From UBA3071 sp965369635 (GTDB lineage Bacteria; Chloroflexota; Anaerolineae; UBA3071), in assembly GCA_965369635.1 (NCBI GenBank), contig CBDURC010000097.1:1-10865 (forward strand): DNA of 10,865 bases. The letters are read 5' to 3'. The position numbers and the translations under genes are program-made. The notes beneath the pieces were generated by a model that was not told the origin of the DNA, did not search any database, and worked only from the letters and a program-made list of their open reading frames with translations. Positions 5,270 to 10,865 of this stretch are shown piece after piece (position 1 is the stretch's first letter; every line of letters starts with the position of its first letter).

Positions 5270-5605
5270 TCACTCGCTCGCCGATTCCTCGGCGAACTCC
5301 TCGGCGGTGATGAAGTCGCCACCTATGATCTCCCGATCCACCAGGCGCCGTTTATTGGTATCGAAGGTCAAGCGCACCTCGACAGGCTGATAGCAGCGCC
5401 GCTTGCCACCAATGAGCACCTTGCGCACGTCGTAGCCGCGAGCCCGCCCACGGTCGTCATAGCGTATGGAGAGGTCACTGCGCAGGCTGATGCGCGTCCC
5501 AATGGCTTCGCCGCACCGTTTGCAGCGCACGTAGACCCATAGCGCATAGGGGTCTTCCCGCTTGCCACCAGCGAGGCTTCTGCTGAACCGCTTCAAGAAG
5601 CTCAC
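5270..5605 (-). CDS. Conserved-looking hypothetical with CxxC, between pgk and tpiA
   Basis: A 111-residue soluble protein I cannot name. It has a basic N-terminus (MSFLKRFSRSLAGGKR), a single knuckle CKRCGE with C28 and C31, another cysteine C71 in KRRCYQPV, a central YDVRKVLIGGKR region (59-69), a beta-rich VEVRLTFDTNKRRLVDREIIGG segment read as positions 75-96, and an acidic C-terminus (EEFAEESASE). The CxxC pair with C71 could hold zinc, perhaps as a dimer, but a full four-ligand site is not visible. GTG 5603-5605 starts only 4 nt past the pgk stop, with AGGAG 7 nt upstream inside the pgk end, so it is surely in the operon and probably translationally coupled. A role tied to glycolytic enzymes is inference from position. 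Confidence 0.85.
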   Translation of the reverse strand: MSFLKRFSRSLAGGKREDPYALWVYVRCKRCGEAIGTRISLRSDLSIRYDDRGRARGYDVRKVLIGGKRRCYQPVEVRLTFDTNKRRLVDREIIGGDFITAEEFAEESASE

Positions 5606-5609
5606 GTCC

Positions 5610-6791
5610 TCACTCCTGTTTGTCCATCAAGGCCGCCACGCCGGGCAGTTCTTTGCCCTCCAGGAACTCCAGCGACGCTCCACCGCCGGTGGAGATGTGG
5701 GTCATCCTGTCCGCAAGACCCGCCTGGCGCACGGCAGCCGCCGAATCGCCGCCACCGATGACGGTCACAGCATCTGTCTCAGCCAGTACCCGAGCGATAG
5801 CAAAGGTGCCCTTAGCAAAGCGCGGGAACTCGAACACGCCCATCGGGCCGTTCCAGACCACCGTTTGGGCCGGAGCCAGCGCTTTGCTGTAGCGCTCCAC
5901 TGCCGCCGGGCCGATGTCCATGATACGCCAGCCGGCGGGCACGGCGTCTGCGGGTACCACACGAGCCGCGGCATCGGCGTCGAATTCGTCGGCAATAACC
6001 ACGTCCTCCGGCAGCAACAGCCGTTCGCCCGCCTCCTCCATCAACTGCTGCGCCAGGGGCACACTGTCCGCCTCCACCAGCGAGTCGCCCACTTCATGGC
6101 CTTGGGCCAGGAGGAAAGTGTTGGCCATCCCACCACCGATGAGCAGTGCGTCCACATCGCTCAGCAGGGACTGGATGACGCCGATCTTGTCAGAGACCTT
6201 GGCACCGCCCAGGATGGCGATGTAAGGGCGCCGCGGGCTTTCCAGTGCTTGGCCCAGGAACTCTAACTCCTTCTTCATAACGAAGCCAGCCACCGCAGGC
6301 AGATGTTGCGGCACGCCGGCAGTGGACGCATGGGCGCGGTGGGCCGTGCCGAAGGCGTCGTTCACGTAGACGTCGGCCAGGGCAGCCAGTTGGGCAGCGA
6401 AGTCGGGATCGTTGCCTCGCTCCTCAGGATGGAAGCGGAGGTTCTCCAGCAACAGCACGTCGCCAGGGCGGAGCTTTGCAGCGAGAGCCTTCACCTCTGG
6501 CCCCACACACTCCTCGACGAAGGCCACGGGCCGTCTCAGCAGCGTGTGCAGGTGAGCGGCAATGGGCGAGAGGGAGAGACCAGGCACCACCTTGCCCTTG
6601 GGCCGTCCCAGGTGGGACATGAGAATGATGACCGCTTCCTGCTCCAGAAGATAGCGGATGGTGGGCAGCGCGGCCCGAATGCGGGTATCGTCGCCCACCT
6701 CGCCATCTTTGAGGGGGACGTTGAAGTCCACCCGCACCAACACGCGCTTGCGGCGCAGGTCAATATCTCTGACGGTCTTCTTGTTCATCAT
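5610..6791 (-). CDS. pgk: Phosphoglycerate kinase
   Basis: A 393-residue cytoplasmic kinase that makes ATP and 3-phosphoglycerate from 1,3-bisphosphoglycerate, of usual length. Seen motifs: RVDFNVPLKDG (20-30) and SHLGRPKG (59-66) for substrate binding, ENLRFHPEE (116-124), NDAFGTAHRAHAS (144-156), hinge and nucleotide-site ILGGAKVSDKIG (193-204), GGGMANTF (219-226), WNGPMGVFE (313-321), GGGDSAAAV (347-355) and STGGGASLEFLEGK (367-380). Two adjacent ATGs (6789-6791 and 6786-6788) could start it; the first is listed, and AAGGG 6 nt upstream serves as Shine-Dalgarno. That site is part of an ACAAGGG-type repeat filling the 34-nt gap after gap. Downstream it nearly abuts the CxxC gene. Confidence 0.98.
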   Translation of the reverse strand: MMNKKTVRDIDLRRKRVLVRVDFNVPLKDGEVGDDTRIRAALPTIRYLLEQEAVIILMSHLGRPKGKVVPGLSLSPIAAHLHTLLRRPVAFVEECVGPEVKALAAKLRPGDVLLLENLRFHPEERGNDPDFAAQLAALADVYVNDAFGTAHRAHASTAGVPQHLPAVAGFVMKKELEFLGQALESPRRPYIAILGGAKVSDKIGVIQSLLSDVDALLIGGGMANTFLLAQGHEVGDSLVEADSVPLAQQLMEEAGERLLLPEDVVIADEFDADAAARVVPADAVPAGWRIMDIGPAAVERYSKALAPAQTVVWNGPMGVFEFPRFAKGTFAIARVLAETDAVTVIGGGDSAAAVRQAGLADRMTHISTGGGASLEFLEGKELPGVAALMDKQE

Positions 6792-6825
6792 ACTTGTCCC
6801 TTGGTCTCCTTGTCCCTTGTCTCAG
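6792..6825 (-). repeat. ACAAGGG-type short repeats in the gap-pgk spacer
   Basis: On the minus strand the spacer reads as successive degenerate units ACAAGGG, ACAAGGAG, ACCAAGGG, ACAAGT right up to the pgk ATG, and it supplies the only visible Shine-Dalgarno for pgk. Similar ACAAG-rich motifs recur in other gaps of this window. Confidence 0.55.
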
Positions 6826-7839
6826 TCAGAGCCCCTTCTTAGCCATGTAATCGGCCAGATCGGCGACGCGTACCGAGTACGCCCACTCATTGTCGTACCA
6901 GGCCACGACCTTAGCCTGGTTTCCATTCAGCACCTGGCAGAACGGGCCATCAACGATGCTGGAGCGTGGATCGCCCTTGAAGTCCATGCTCACCAGCGGC
7001 TCCTCGTTGTAGCCCAAGATGCCTTTCAGTTCACCCTCGGCCGCGGCCTTGAAGGCTGCCCGCAGTTCCTCGGTGGTCGTCGGCTTGGCCAGCTCGCAGA
7101 CGAAGTCCACCACAGAGACGGTGGGCGTGGGGACGCGCATGGCCATGCCATCGAACTTGCCCTCCAGTTCGGGGATGACCAGGGCCAACGCCTTGGCTGC
7201 GCCGGTGGTAGTGGGGATGATGTTCAAGGCCGCCGCCCGCGCCCGGCGCATGTCCTTGTGCGGCAAGTCCAGGATACGCTGATCGGTGGTGTAGGAGTGA
7301 ATGGTGGTCATCAGCCCTTTGACGATGCCGAAGTTATCGTTGACCACCTTGACCGCCGGTGCCAGACAGTTGGTGGTGCAGGAGGCATTGGAGATGATAT
7401 GGTGCTTTGCTGGATCGTACGCTTCATGGTTGACCCCCAGCACGATGGTGATGTCCGGCCCCGTGGCAGGGGCGCTGATGATGACCTTCTTCGCCCCAGC
7501 GACCAGGTGCATGGCGGCTTGTTCCCGCTTGCGGAAGACGCCTGTGGATTCCACCACGATGTCCACGCCCAGGTCGCCCCAGGGGAGCTGACTGGGGTCC
7601 CGCTGCTGGAAGACCTTGATCCGCTCGTCGTTGACGATCAGATCGCCTCCGTCTACAGAGATGTCCGCTTGGTACTCGCCATAGTTGGAGTCACGCTTGA
7701 GGAGCTGGGCGTTGGTCTCCGGCGGGAAGAGATCGTTGACAGCCACGACCTCCAACACGCCGTCATACTGCTCCTCGATGACCTTGAAGACCTGCCGGCC
7801 GATGCGGCCGAAACCATTGATGCCGATTCTCGTTGGCAT
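6826..7839 (-). CDS. gap: Glyceraldehyde-3-phosphate dehydrogenase, type I
   Basis: A 337-residue cytoplasmic tetramer-type GAPDH, oxidising glyceraldehyde 3-phosphate to 1,3-bisphosphoglycerate. Motifs: Rossmann NGFGRIGR (8-15), dinucleotide-ribose region VAVNDL with D36, which favours NAD, STG (98-100), catalytic SNASCTTNCLAP with C154, base H181 in HSYTTDQ, RRARAAALNIIPT (198-210), and the C-terminal WYDNEWAYS (314-322). The ORF is open upstream to 8049, but that extension overlaps the 76-residue gene and looks like no GAPDH. ATG 7837-7839 is preceded by AAAGGGGA 8 nt upstream and gives the canonical N-terminus. It lies 31 nt after the 76-residue gene and 34 nt before pgk. No separate promoter is evident in the short upstream gap. 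Confidence 0.98.
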   Translation of the reverse strand: MPTRIGINGFGRIGRQVFKVIEEQYDGVLEVVAVNDLFPPETNAQLLKRDSNYGEYQADISVDGGDLIVNDERIKVFQQRDPSQLPWGDLGVDIVVESTGVFRKREQAAMHLVAGAKKVIISAPATGPDITIVLGVNHEAYDPAKHHIISNASCTTNCLAPAVKVVNDNFGIVKGLMTTIHSYTTDQRILDLPHKDMRRARAAALNIIPTTTGAAKALALVIPELEGKFDGMAMRVPTPTVSVVDFVCELAKPTTTEELRAAFKAAAEGELKGILGYNEEPLVSMDFKGDPRSSIVDGPFCQVLNGNQAKVVAWYDNEWAYSVRVADLADYMAKKGL

Positions 7840-7870
7840 ATGTTCATTCCCCTTTCGAGAGTTATGTTGA

Positions 7871-8101
7871 CTATGCTGTCGTGTATCGAATCCATTGCGT
7901 GGTCCTGTACTCCATAGCTTCCGCACCGGATTGGATCTCAAAGACACCAGTCTCGTCGTTCTCTGGATGCATGTGTTGCCGCAAGACCTGTTCTCGCATT
8001 TGGGCACATTGCCTGTCGAGACAGGCCTGGACCATGACAGGAATCCCACTCTCGACTTTCACGACAACCCAAAGGGATTCAGATTGCTCTTGTAGCGTCA
8101 T
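7871..8101 (-). CDS. Small hypothetical protein between glmR and gap
   Basis: A 76-residue unknown. The sequence begins with LWVVVKVESGIPV (10-22), a beta-strand-like start, followed by a polar helix-like part (CLDRQCAQMREQVLRQH, 27-43) and GVFEIQSG (52-59); predicted layout is strand-helix-strand, without signal peptide or membrane segment. Two cysteines, C27 and C32, are not in a metal-binding pattern. It is accepted as real because ATG 8099-8101 has a strong GGAGG (8109-8113) 7 nt upstream and it fits the spacing of the minus-strand unit: 45 nt after glmR, 31 nt before gap. It conflicts with the open reading frame extending gap upstream, which has no start signal. A small adaptor or regulator is possible; no function can be assigned. 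Confidence 0.7.
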   Translation of the reverse strand: MTLQEQSESLWVVVKVESGIPVMVQACLDRQCAQMREQVLRQHMHPENDETGVFEIQSGAEAMEYRTTQWIRYTTA

Positions 8102-8146
8102 CCACTCGCCTCCATCACAACGATGGCTGTGATTCGGTATTGCGCT

Positions 8147-9454
8147 CTAACTCTCTGCTCGCACCTGCGCTTCATACAATTCCATCAGCCGGCGTGCCAG
8201 CTTGTGTGAATCATGTCGCCACGGCGATTCCTCGTCCACCAGGTCCGCTGTTACCAGCCGATAGTCCTCATCCTCCTCCTGGGGAAGCAACACCCATTCT
8301 GCCCCCGACGGTGCCGCCACTGGCCCGAGGAAACGATTGTTGGCCAGCACGGTGCGGAAGAGATCTCCTCCGACGTGCTTCTGGATGGCCCGAATGTGGT
8401 CCCCCACGCTGTAGCCATGGGTCTCCCCCGCCTGCGTGGCCACATTGCAGATGTACACCCTCATCGCTCCAGAAGCCCGAATGGCTCGGGTCACGTCCGG
8501 CACCAGCAAATTGGGCAACACGCTGGTGTAGAGGCTGCCCGGCCCGGCGACGATCAAGTCGGCCTCCAGAATCGCCTTCACTGCTTCCGGGTAGGCTGAT
8601 ACTTCTTCCGGCTCCAGAAACACGCGCTCGATGGTGCCCAACTGCTTGGTGATGCTCGATTCCCCCTCCACCCGCCGCCAGCCAGCCTCTGTCCCCTCTT
8701 GCTCCTCCCGAAGGTCGGCGCAAAGGGTCACGTTCTGCAAGGTCGAAGGGAGCACGCGCCCGCGCACGGCCAGCACGCGGCTCGATTCCACCAACGCCCG
8801 CTCGAAGCTGCCGGTGACCTCGGCCATGGCCACGATGAAGAGATTGCCGAAGCTGTGGCCGTTTAGCCCCACACCCTCGCCGAAGCGGTACTGGAAGAGG
8901 CGGGAGGTCAGCCCCTCAGCCTCCGAGAGGGCAGCGATGCAGTTGCGGAAATCGCCTGGCGGCAGCACGCCCAGCTCCTTGCGCAGCCGCCCCGAGCTTC
9001 CCCCGTCATCGGCCACGGTGACGATGGCGGTGAGGTGATCGGTGTACTCCTTGAGCCCCCGCAGCAGCACCGACAGCCCCGTGCCCCCGCCGATGGTTAC
9101 CACCTTCGGCCCTCGCTGCCGCTGACGATGCCGATAGAGCGCATCCACCACCTTCTCCTGGCCGGGGCGCAGGAAAGGGGCTAGCAGCGCTTGGTTCAGG
9201 CGCACTAACCCCAAGATCACCAGTCCGCTCCCCACAAGGCCGAAAAGCAGCGCCCGGCCCCAGCGGGGGACAAATTGCAGCGTCAGATAATAGAAGAACG
9301 GCGGCAGAGGACGAACCTCGTAGAGGTCACGCAGGAGGTAGGCACAGCCTAGGCCAAAGAGCGTGATGCCGGCGATGAGCACCAGCAGCCACCGCTTGAC
9401 GTGTATCCCAGGCACCAACCATCTCAGCGGCCCTCGTCTTACCTGACGCCTCAT
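8147..9454 (-). CDS. glmR: GlmR/YvcK family protein with N-terminal membrane helices
   Basis: A 435-residue protein of the YvcK (GlmR, CofD-like, TIGR01826) family. In Bacillus, GlmR binds UDP-GlcNAc and directs carbon toward cell-wall precursors, and it is needed for growth on gluconeogenic carbon. Two membrane helices (about 21-42 and 68-88) precede the cytoplasmic nucleotide-binding domain, an extension absent from Bacillus GlmR. Motifs: GGGTGLS (122-128), VADDGGSSGRLR (147-158), PPGDFRN (165-171), HSFGNL (200-205), and further on AGPGSLYTSVLPNLL and ETHGYSVGDH. ATG 9452-9454 is the start: GGAGGAGG sits just upstream and the promoter lies at 9486-9514. The longer ORF from 9550 would begin upstream of that promoter and include eight successive arginines read from the GGAGG-rich leader. 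First gene of the glycolytic unit. Confidence 0.93.
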   Translation of the reverse strand: MRRQVRRGPLRWLVPGIHVKRWLLVLIAGITLFGLGCAYLLRDLYEVRPLPPFFYYLTLQFVPRWGRALLFGLVGSGLVILGLVRLNQALLAPFLRPGQEKVVDALYRHRQRQRGPKVVTIGGGTGLSVLLRGLKEYTDHLTAIVTVADDGGSSGRLRKELGVLPPGDFRNCIAALSEAEGLTSRLFQYRFGEGVGLNGHSFGNLFIVAMAEVTGSFERALVESSRVLAVRGRVLPSTLQNVTLCADLREEQEGTEAGWRRVEGESSITKQLGTIERVFLEPEEVSAYPEAVKAILEADLIVAGPGSLYTSVLPNLLVPDVTRAIRASGAMRVYICNVATQAGETHGYSVGDHIRAIQKHVGGDLFRTVLANNRFLGPVAAPSGAEWVLLPQEEDEDYRLVTADLVDEESPWRHDSHKLARRLMELYEAQVRAES

Positions 9455-9485
9455 CTGCCTCCTCCGTCTCCTCCTCCGGCGTAGG

Positions 9486-9514
9486 ATTATAGCCCAAGTC
9501 CGAGGCAAAGTCAA
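9486..9514 (-). promoter_or_regulatory. Sigma-70 promoter for glmR and the glycolytic unit
   Basis: On the minus strand TTGACT (9509-9514, one mismatch) and a perfect TATAAT (9486-9491) are separated by exactly 17 nt. Transcription should begin near 9479, giving a leader of about 25 nt that holds the GGAGG-rich Shine-Dalgarno of glmR. It probably serves glmR and, with no other clear promoter seen, the genes down to the M50-like gene. Confidence 0.88.
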
Positions 9515-9644
9515 AGGAGAGTGACGAAGTGCTTCACAGCGGTCATTCACAGGCCCGCGGACTCGTCAACTGGGAAGCTGTGTGCTTGTGGAGTGGTGAA
9601 ACGCCATCGGCGGGGTGAGAAGATGCGAGGAACGGACAAGGAAA

Positions 9645-9746
9645 CTCGCCTGTCGTCAACCGGGGCGGAGCGGTCCCTGTGAAGAACCGCCCCACCCTTC
9701 CCCTGTCCGGCCAACAGGGGCCTATTAGAGTAGGCGACACGGCGAG
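9645..9746. other. Cloverleaf-shaped inverted-repeat structure
   Basis: Outer arms CTCGCCTGTCG (9645-9655) and CGACACGGCGAG (9735-9746) pair with a one-base bulge. They enclose three hairpins in order: GGGGCGG/CCGCCCC (9662-9668, 9687-9693), CCCCTGT/ACAGGGG (9700-9706, 9714-9720) and CCTA/TAGG (9721-9734). It is not a tRNA: no anticodon or T-loop sequence fits. It may be a structured RNA, a mobile-element remnant or chance in GC-rich DNA. Confidence 0.45.
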
Positions 9747-9785
9747 AAAAAGGTCGCGCTGTTGGGCCACCTATCTGGGCAGCGG

Positions 9786-9839
9786 AAAAGCGGAAAAAGC
9801 GGGACGGATAGAACGTTCCGCTCCTTTCCTTCCGCTTTT
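9786..9839 (-). terminator. Hairpin and likely terminator after rfbB
   Basis: AAAAGCGGAA (9786-9795) and TTCCGCTTTT (9830-9839) are perfect complements, with possible inner GCGG/CCGC pairing, starting 7 nt past the rfbB stop. On the minus strand the 3' arm ends in four Ts. The large loop and short T-run make it a moderate-quality terminator; the mirrored A/T ends mean it could act on either strand. Confidence 0.5.
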
Positions 9840-9846
9840 GCGCTGA

Positions 9847-10863
9847 CTACTTGATCTCGCGCCCTGCGTATTGCCGCTTGTAGTACTCCCGATACTCTCC
9901 TGTCTTGATCTTGCGCCACCACCATTCGTTGTCCACGTACCAGCGCACAGTCTTCTCCAACGCGTTCTCGAAGGAGTGGCGGCTGCGCCAGCCTAGCGCT
10001 CCGAGCTTGTCGCAGTTGAGGGAATAGCGGCGGTCATGTCCGGGCCGGTCGGTGATATGCTGGATGAGGCTGTACGGCTTGCCCAGCAAATCGAGGATCA
10101 TGCGGGCCATGACGATGTTCTCCGTTTCCACGCCGGTACCCAGATTGTAGGTCTCGCCGGGCACGCCCTGATGCAGCACCACGTCAATCCCCTGGCAGTG
10201 ATCCAGCACGTACTGGTAGTCCCGCTGTTGCCGCCCGTCGCCGTAGAGGGGCAGGGGAATGTCGTCAATAGCGTTAGTAATGAAGAGAGGGACGACCTTC
10301 TCCGGGTACTGATAGGGGCCGATGTTGTTGCTCCCTCGCGTGATGGTGACCGGCACGCCGAAGCTCACGAAGTAGGCGTAGCACATCAGGTCCCCGCCAG
10401 CCTTGGAGGCGGAATAGGGCGAGCGAGTGACCAGCGTGTCCGTTTCCAGGGAGGAGCCTTCCAGCACCTGACCGTAAACCTCGTCGGTGGATACCTGATG
10501 GACCCGTTGCAGGCCGAACTTGCGGGCCGTTTCCAGCAGCACGTAGGCGCCGTAGACAGCGGTCTGGATGAAGCTGCCCGGCTCCATGAGGGAGCGGTCC
10601 ACATGGGTGTCGGCGGCGAAATTGACAACCGCGTCAATATCATGCTCCTGCACGACAGCTTCCACTTTCGCTGCGTCACAGATGTCGCCGTGCACGAAAC
10701 CATAGCGCGGGTCGTCCTTGACATCCAGCAGATTGTCTAGATTGCCCGCGTACGTCAACTTGTCATAGACGATGACGTGGTAGTCGGGGTATTTGTCCAG
10801 CATGTAGCGAACGAAGTTGGAGCCGATGAACCCGGCCCCGCCGGTAATGAGCAGATTCTTCAA
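9847..10863 (-). CDS. rfbB: dTDP-glucose 4,6-dehydratase (5' end at or beyond window edge)
   Basis: An extended short-chain dehydrogenase of at least 338 residues that converts dTDP-glucose to dTDP-4-keto-6-deoxyglucose, an early step to dTDP-rhamnose and other surface sugars; cytoplasmic and NAD-dependent. Motifs: GGAGFIG (8-14) for NAD, YDKLTYAGNLDNL (33-45), HVDRS (87-91), catalytic STDEVYG (125-131), YSASK (150-154) and SNNIGPYQYPEK (178-189). QQRDYQYVLDHC (212-223) replaces the more usual NVRDWLYVEDHC. The frame opens with TTG at 10861-10863, 2 nt from the edge, where a Met would be expected from family alignments, but an upstream start outside the window cannot be excluded. A hairpin follows the stop. 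No partner sugar genes are visible on this side, so the rest of the pathway would lie to the right or elsewhere. Confidence 0.95.
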   Translation of the reverse strand: MKNLLITGGAGFIGSNFVRYMLDKYPDYHVIVYDKLTYAGNLDNLLDVKDDPRYGFVHGDICDAAKVEAVVQEHDIDAVVNFAADTHVDRSLMEPGSFIQTAVYGAYVLLETARKFGLQRVHQVSTDEVYGQVLEGSSLETDTLVTRSPYSASKAGGDLMCYAYFVSFGVPVTITRGSNNIGPYQYPEKVVPLFITNAIDDIPLPLYGDGRQQRDYQYVLDHCQGIDVVLHQGVPGETYNLGTGVETENIVMARMILDLLGKPYSLIQHITDRPGHDRRYSLNCDKLGALGWRSRHSFENALEKTVRWYVDNEWWWRKIKTGEYREYYKRQYAGREIK

Positions 10864-10865
10864 GG

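Larger units (their letters stand above)
9455..9846. other. Intergenic region between glmR and rfbB
   Basis: About 390 bp without a supported gene. From right to left it holds the hairpin after rfbB (9786-9839), a cloverleaf-shaped set of inverted repeats (9645-9746), an ACAAGCACACA motif on the minus strand (9579-9589), and the glmR promoter and purine-rich leader (9455-9514). Open frames here have no Shine-Dalgarno or recognisable product. Confidence 0.7.

Noticed and set aside
7840..8049. 70-residue N-terminal extension of GAPDH
   Set aside because: It has no GAPDH similarity and no start signal, and overlaps the 76-residue gene in another frame; ATG 7839 gives the canonical start.
9455..9550. 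N-terminal extension of GlmR including eight arginines in a row
   Set aside because: It runs through the promoter and GGAGG-rich leader; the poly-arginine is an artefact of reading that leader.
9645..9746. tRNA gene suggested by the cloverleaf shape
   Set aside because: Stem lengths, loops and the absence of T-loop and anticodon signatures do not fit a tRNA.

Overview
The window is about 10.9 kb of GC-rich bacterial DNA with compact genes, strong Shine-Dalgarno sites and near-consensus sigma-70 promoters. The mix suggests a member of the Chloroflexota, probably Anaerolineae-like: a T-box leader, a TrpB2-type tryptophan synthase beta chain, a GlmR/YvcK with two N-terminal membrane helices, a gap-pgk-tpiA cluster, and many small hairpin repeats between genes. 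The taxonomic call is inference and rests on no single decisive marker.

Left part, plus strand (1-3315). A consensus promoter drives a long T-box leader with a UGG (Trp) specifier and a classic T-box plus terminator. The first gene after it is not a trp gene but a small ABC-type ATPase (COG3910-like). About 280 bp further on, past two copies of an 80-bp structured repeat, comes trpB2. No promoter or terminator is visible between the two genes, so both are probably read from the tRNA-Trp-sensing leader. A one-gene unit follows, with its own promoter and terminator, encoding a 66-residue protein with a CxxC...HxxC zinc-site pattern.

Middle (3316-3657). The convergent intergenic stretch has no gene and is packed with repeats: a 144-bp element with 12-bp perfect terminal inverted repeats, a short 9-bp tandem repeat, and a 21-bp-arm hairpin.

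Right part, minus strand (9514 down to 3658). A near-consensus promoter starts what looks like one long transcription unit: glmR (yvcK), a 76-residue unknown, gap, pgk, a 111-residue CxxC unknown, tpiA, and a polytopic M50-like HExxH membrane protein. Gaps are 4 to 88 nt and every start has a plausible Shine-Dalgarno. The core supplies three consecutive steps of lower glycolysis/gluconeogenesis: triose-phosphate isomerase, glyceraldehyde-3-phosphate dehydrogenase and phosphoglycerate kinase. The GlmR family links carbon metabolism to cell-wall precursor supply, so its position at the head is informative. The two small unknowns and the membrane protease-like gene are the least explained members.

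Far right (9455-10865). A roughly 390-bp gap holds the glmR promoter, a possible cloverleaf-shaped inverted-repeat structure and a hairpin just past the end of rfbB. rfbB (dTDP-glucose 4,6-dehydratase) runs off the right edge, or starts right at it. The most notable points are the T-box/ATPase/trpB2 arrangement, the structured repeats, and the small unknown genes embedded in the glycolytic operon.
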